Position numbers and translations under genes: made by a program
Shown: in pieces, positions 13,079 through 13,362 of the stretch
Layout of the letters: every line of letters starts with the position of its first letter
Numbering within the stretch: position 1 is the first letter of the stretch
Notes under the pieces: model-generated
The model's database searches: none
The model's input: only the letters and a program-made list of their open reading frames with translations
What the model was told of the DNA's origin: nothing
NCBI GenBank assembly: GCA_964538565.1
Contig: CAZIGW010000191.1
Coordinates: 1-13,362, forward strand
Length of the DNA stretch: 13,362 nucleotides
DNA from: CAYVBN01 sp964538565
GTDB lineage: Bacteria > Pseudomonadota > Alphaproteobacteria > Rhizobiales > Xanthobacteraceae
Direction: 5' to 3'

Positions 13079-13362
13079 GCTGCGCTTTTCCCCAAATAGG
13101 CCGCTTGCACCGCTTCGTTCGCGGCGATCTCCCGCGGCGTGCCTTCCGCCAGCATCGTGCCTTCCGCCAGTACCATGATCCGGTCGGCGAGATGGAACAC
13201 AACGCGCATGTCGTGCTCGATGAGGACGATGGAAAGCTTCTGGTCGCGATGCAGCTTCCGGATGAGCTGGGTGATGTCGTAGGTCTCCTGATCGCCCATG
13301 CCGGCGGTCGGCTCGTCGAGCAGCAGGAGCCGCGGCTTGAGCGCGAGCGCCATCATGATCTC
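13075..13362 (-). CDS. livG: Branched-chain amino acid type ABC transporter ATPase LivG, C-terminal part
   Basis: The last 95 residues of the second Liv-type ATPase; the 5' end lies beyond the right edge. Walker B is LLLLDEPTAGMGDQET, where the AGM-x-x-x-ET ending is typical of LivG. VLIEHDMRVVFHLADRIMVLAEG holds the H-loop His that LivF lacks. The tail GTPREIAANEAVQAAYLG is the usual LivG end. The stop codon overlaps the livF start by four bases. Confidence 0.95.
   Translation of the reverse strand, partial: EIMMALALKPRLLLLDEPTAGMGDQETYDITQLIRKLHRDQKLSIVLIEHDMRVVFHLADRIMVLAEGTMLAEGTPREIAANEAVQAAYLGKSAA

Noticed and set aside
1..13362. tRNA, rRNA, CRISPR array, insertion sequence, phage or defence system
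   Set aside because: I looked for their usual marks on both strands (regular spaced repeats, transposase or nuclease motifs, tRNA arms) and found none.

Overview
The window is a high-GC stretch from an alphaproteobacterium, most likely of the order Hyphomicrobiales (Rhizobiales). I base this on protein style rather than any search: the GroEL tail, an Omp25/RopB-like outer-membrane barrel, TRAP and Bug-type solute-binding proteins, and LivF/LivG ATPases. Nearly all genes lie on the minus strand; only the groEL end and a dienelactone hydrolase are on the plus strand.

Layout: (1) 1-631, the 3' third of groEL. It is followed by a decayed copy of its own 3' end, a perfect inverted repeat and an intrinsic terminator. 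(2) 1106-1585, a GNAT acetyltransferase with its own terminator. (3) 1677-2492, a secreted outer-membrane beta-barrel protein. (4) 2493-3472, about 980 bases without a convincing gene. Its right part holds a row of consecutive stem-loops ending in a clear minus-strand intrinsic terminator, and is a candidate structured non-coding RNA. (5) 3473-3928, an exported META/HslJ-like protein, divergent from (6) 4142-5014, a Tat-exported dienelactone hydrolase family protein. (7) 5234-8953, a dctP-dctQ-dctM TRAP transporter operon. Its DctQ is unusual: a TM2-like membrane domain and a coiled coil are fused in front of the usual small permease. (8) 9280-10893, an L-lactate permease (LctP/LldP family). 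(9) 11293-12267, a Bug/TctC periplasmic binding protein with no partner membrane genes in view. (10) 12341-13362, livF and the 3' end of livG, translationally coupled.

From about 5.2 kb to the right edge, everything concerns uptake of small organic acids or amino acids: TRAP (probably a monocarboxylate or 2-oxo acid), lactate permease, a Bug receptor, and an ABC system of the branched-chain amino acid type. This looks like a nutrient-scavenging locus. The intergenic regions are unusually rich in inverted repeats. Nested stem-loops overlap the ribosome-binding sites of dctP and, more weakly, lctP.

I saw no tRNA, rRNA, CRISPR array, insertion sequence, phage gene or defence system. The items most worth a second look are the hairpin row at 3119-3298, the TM2-coiled-coil-DctQ fusion, the decayed groEL tail copy, and the dctP leader structure.
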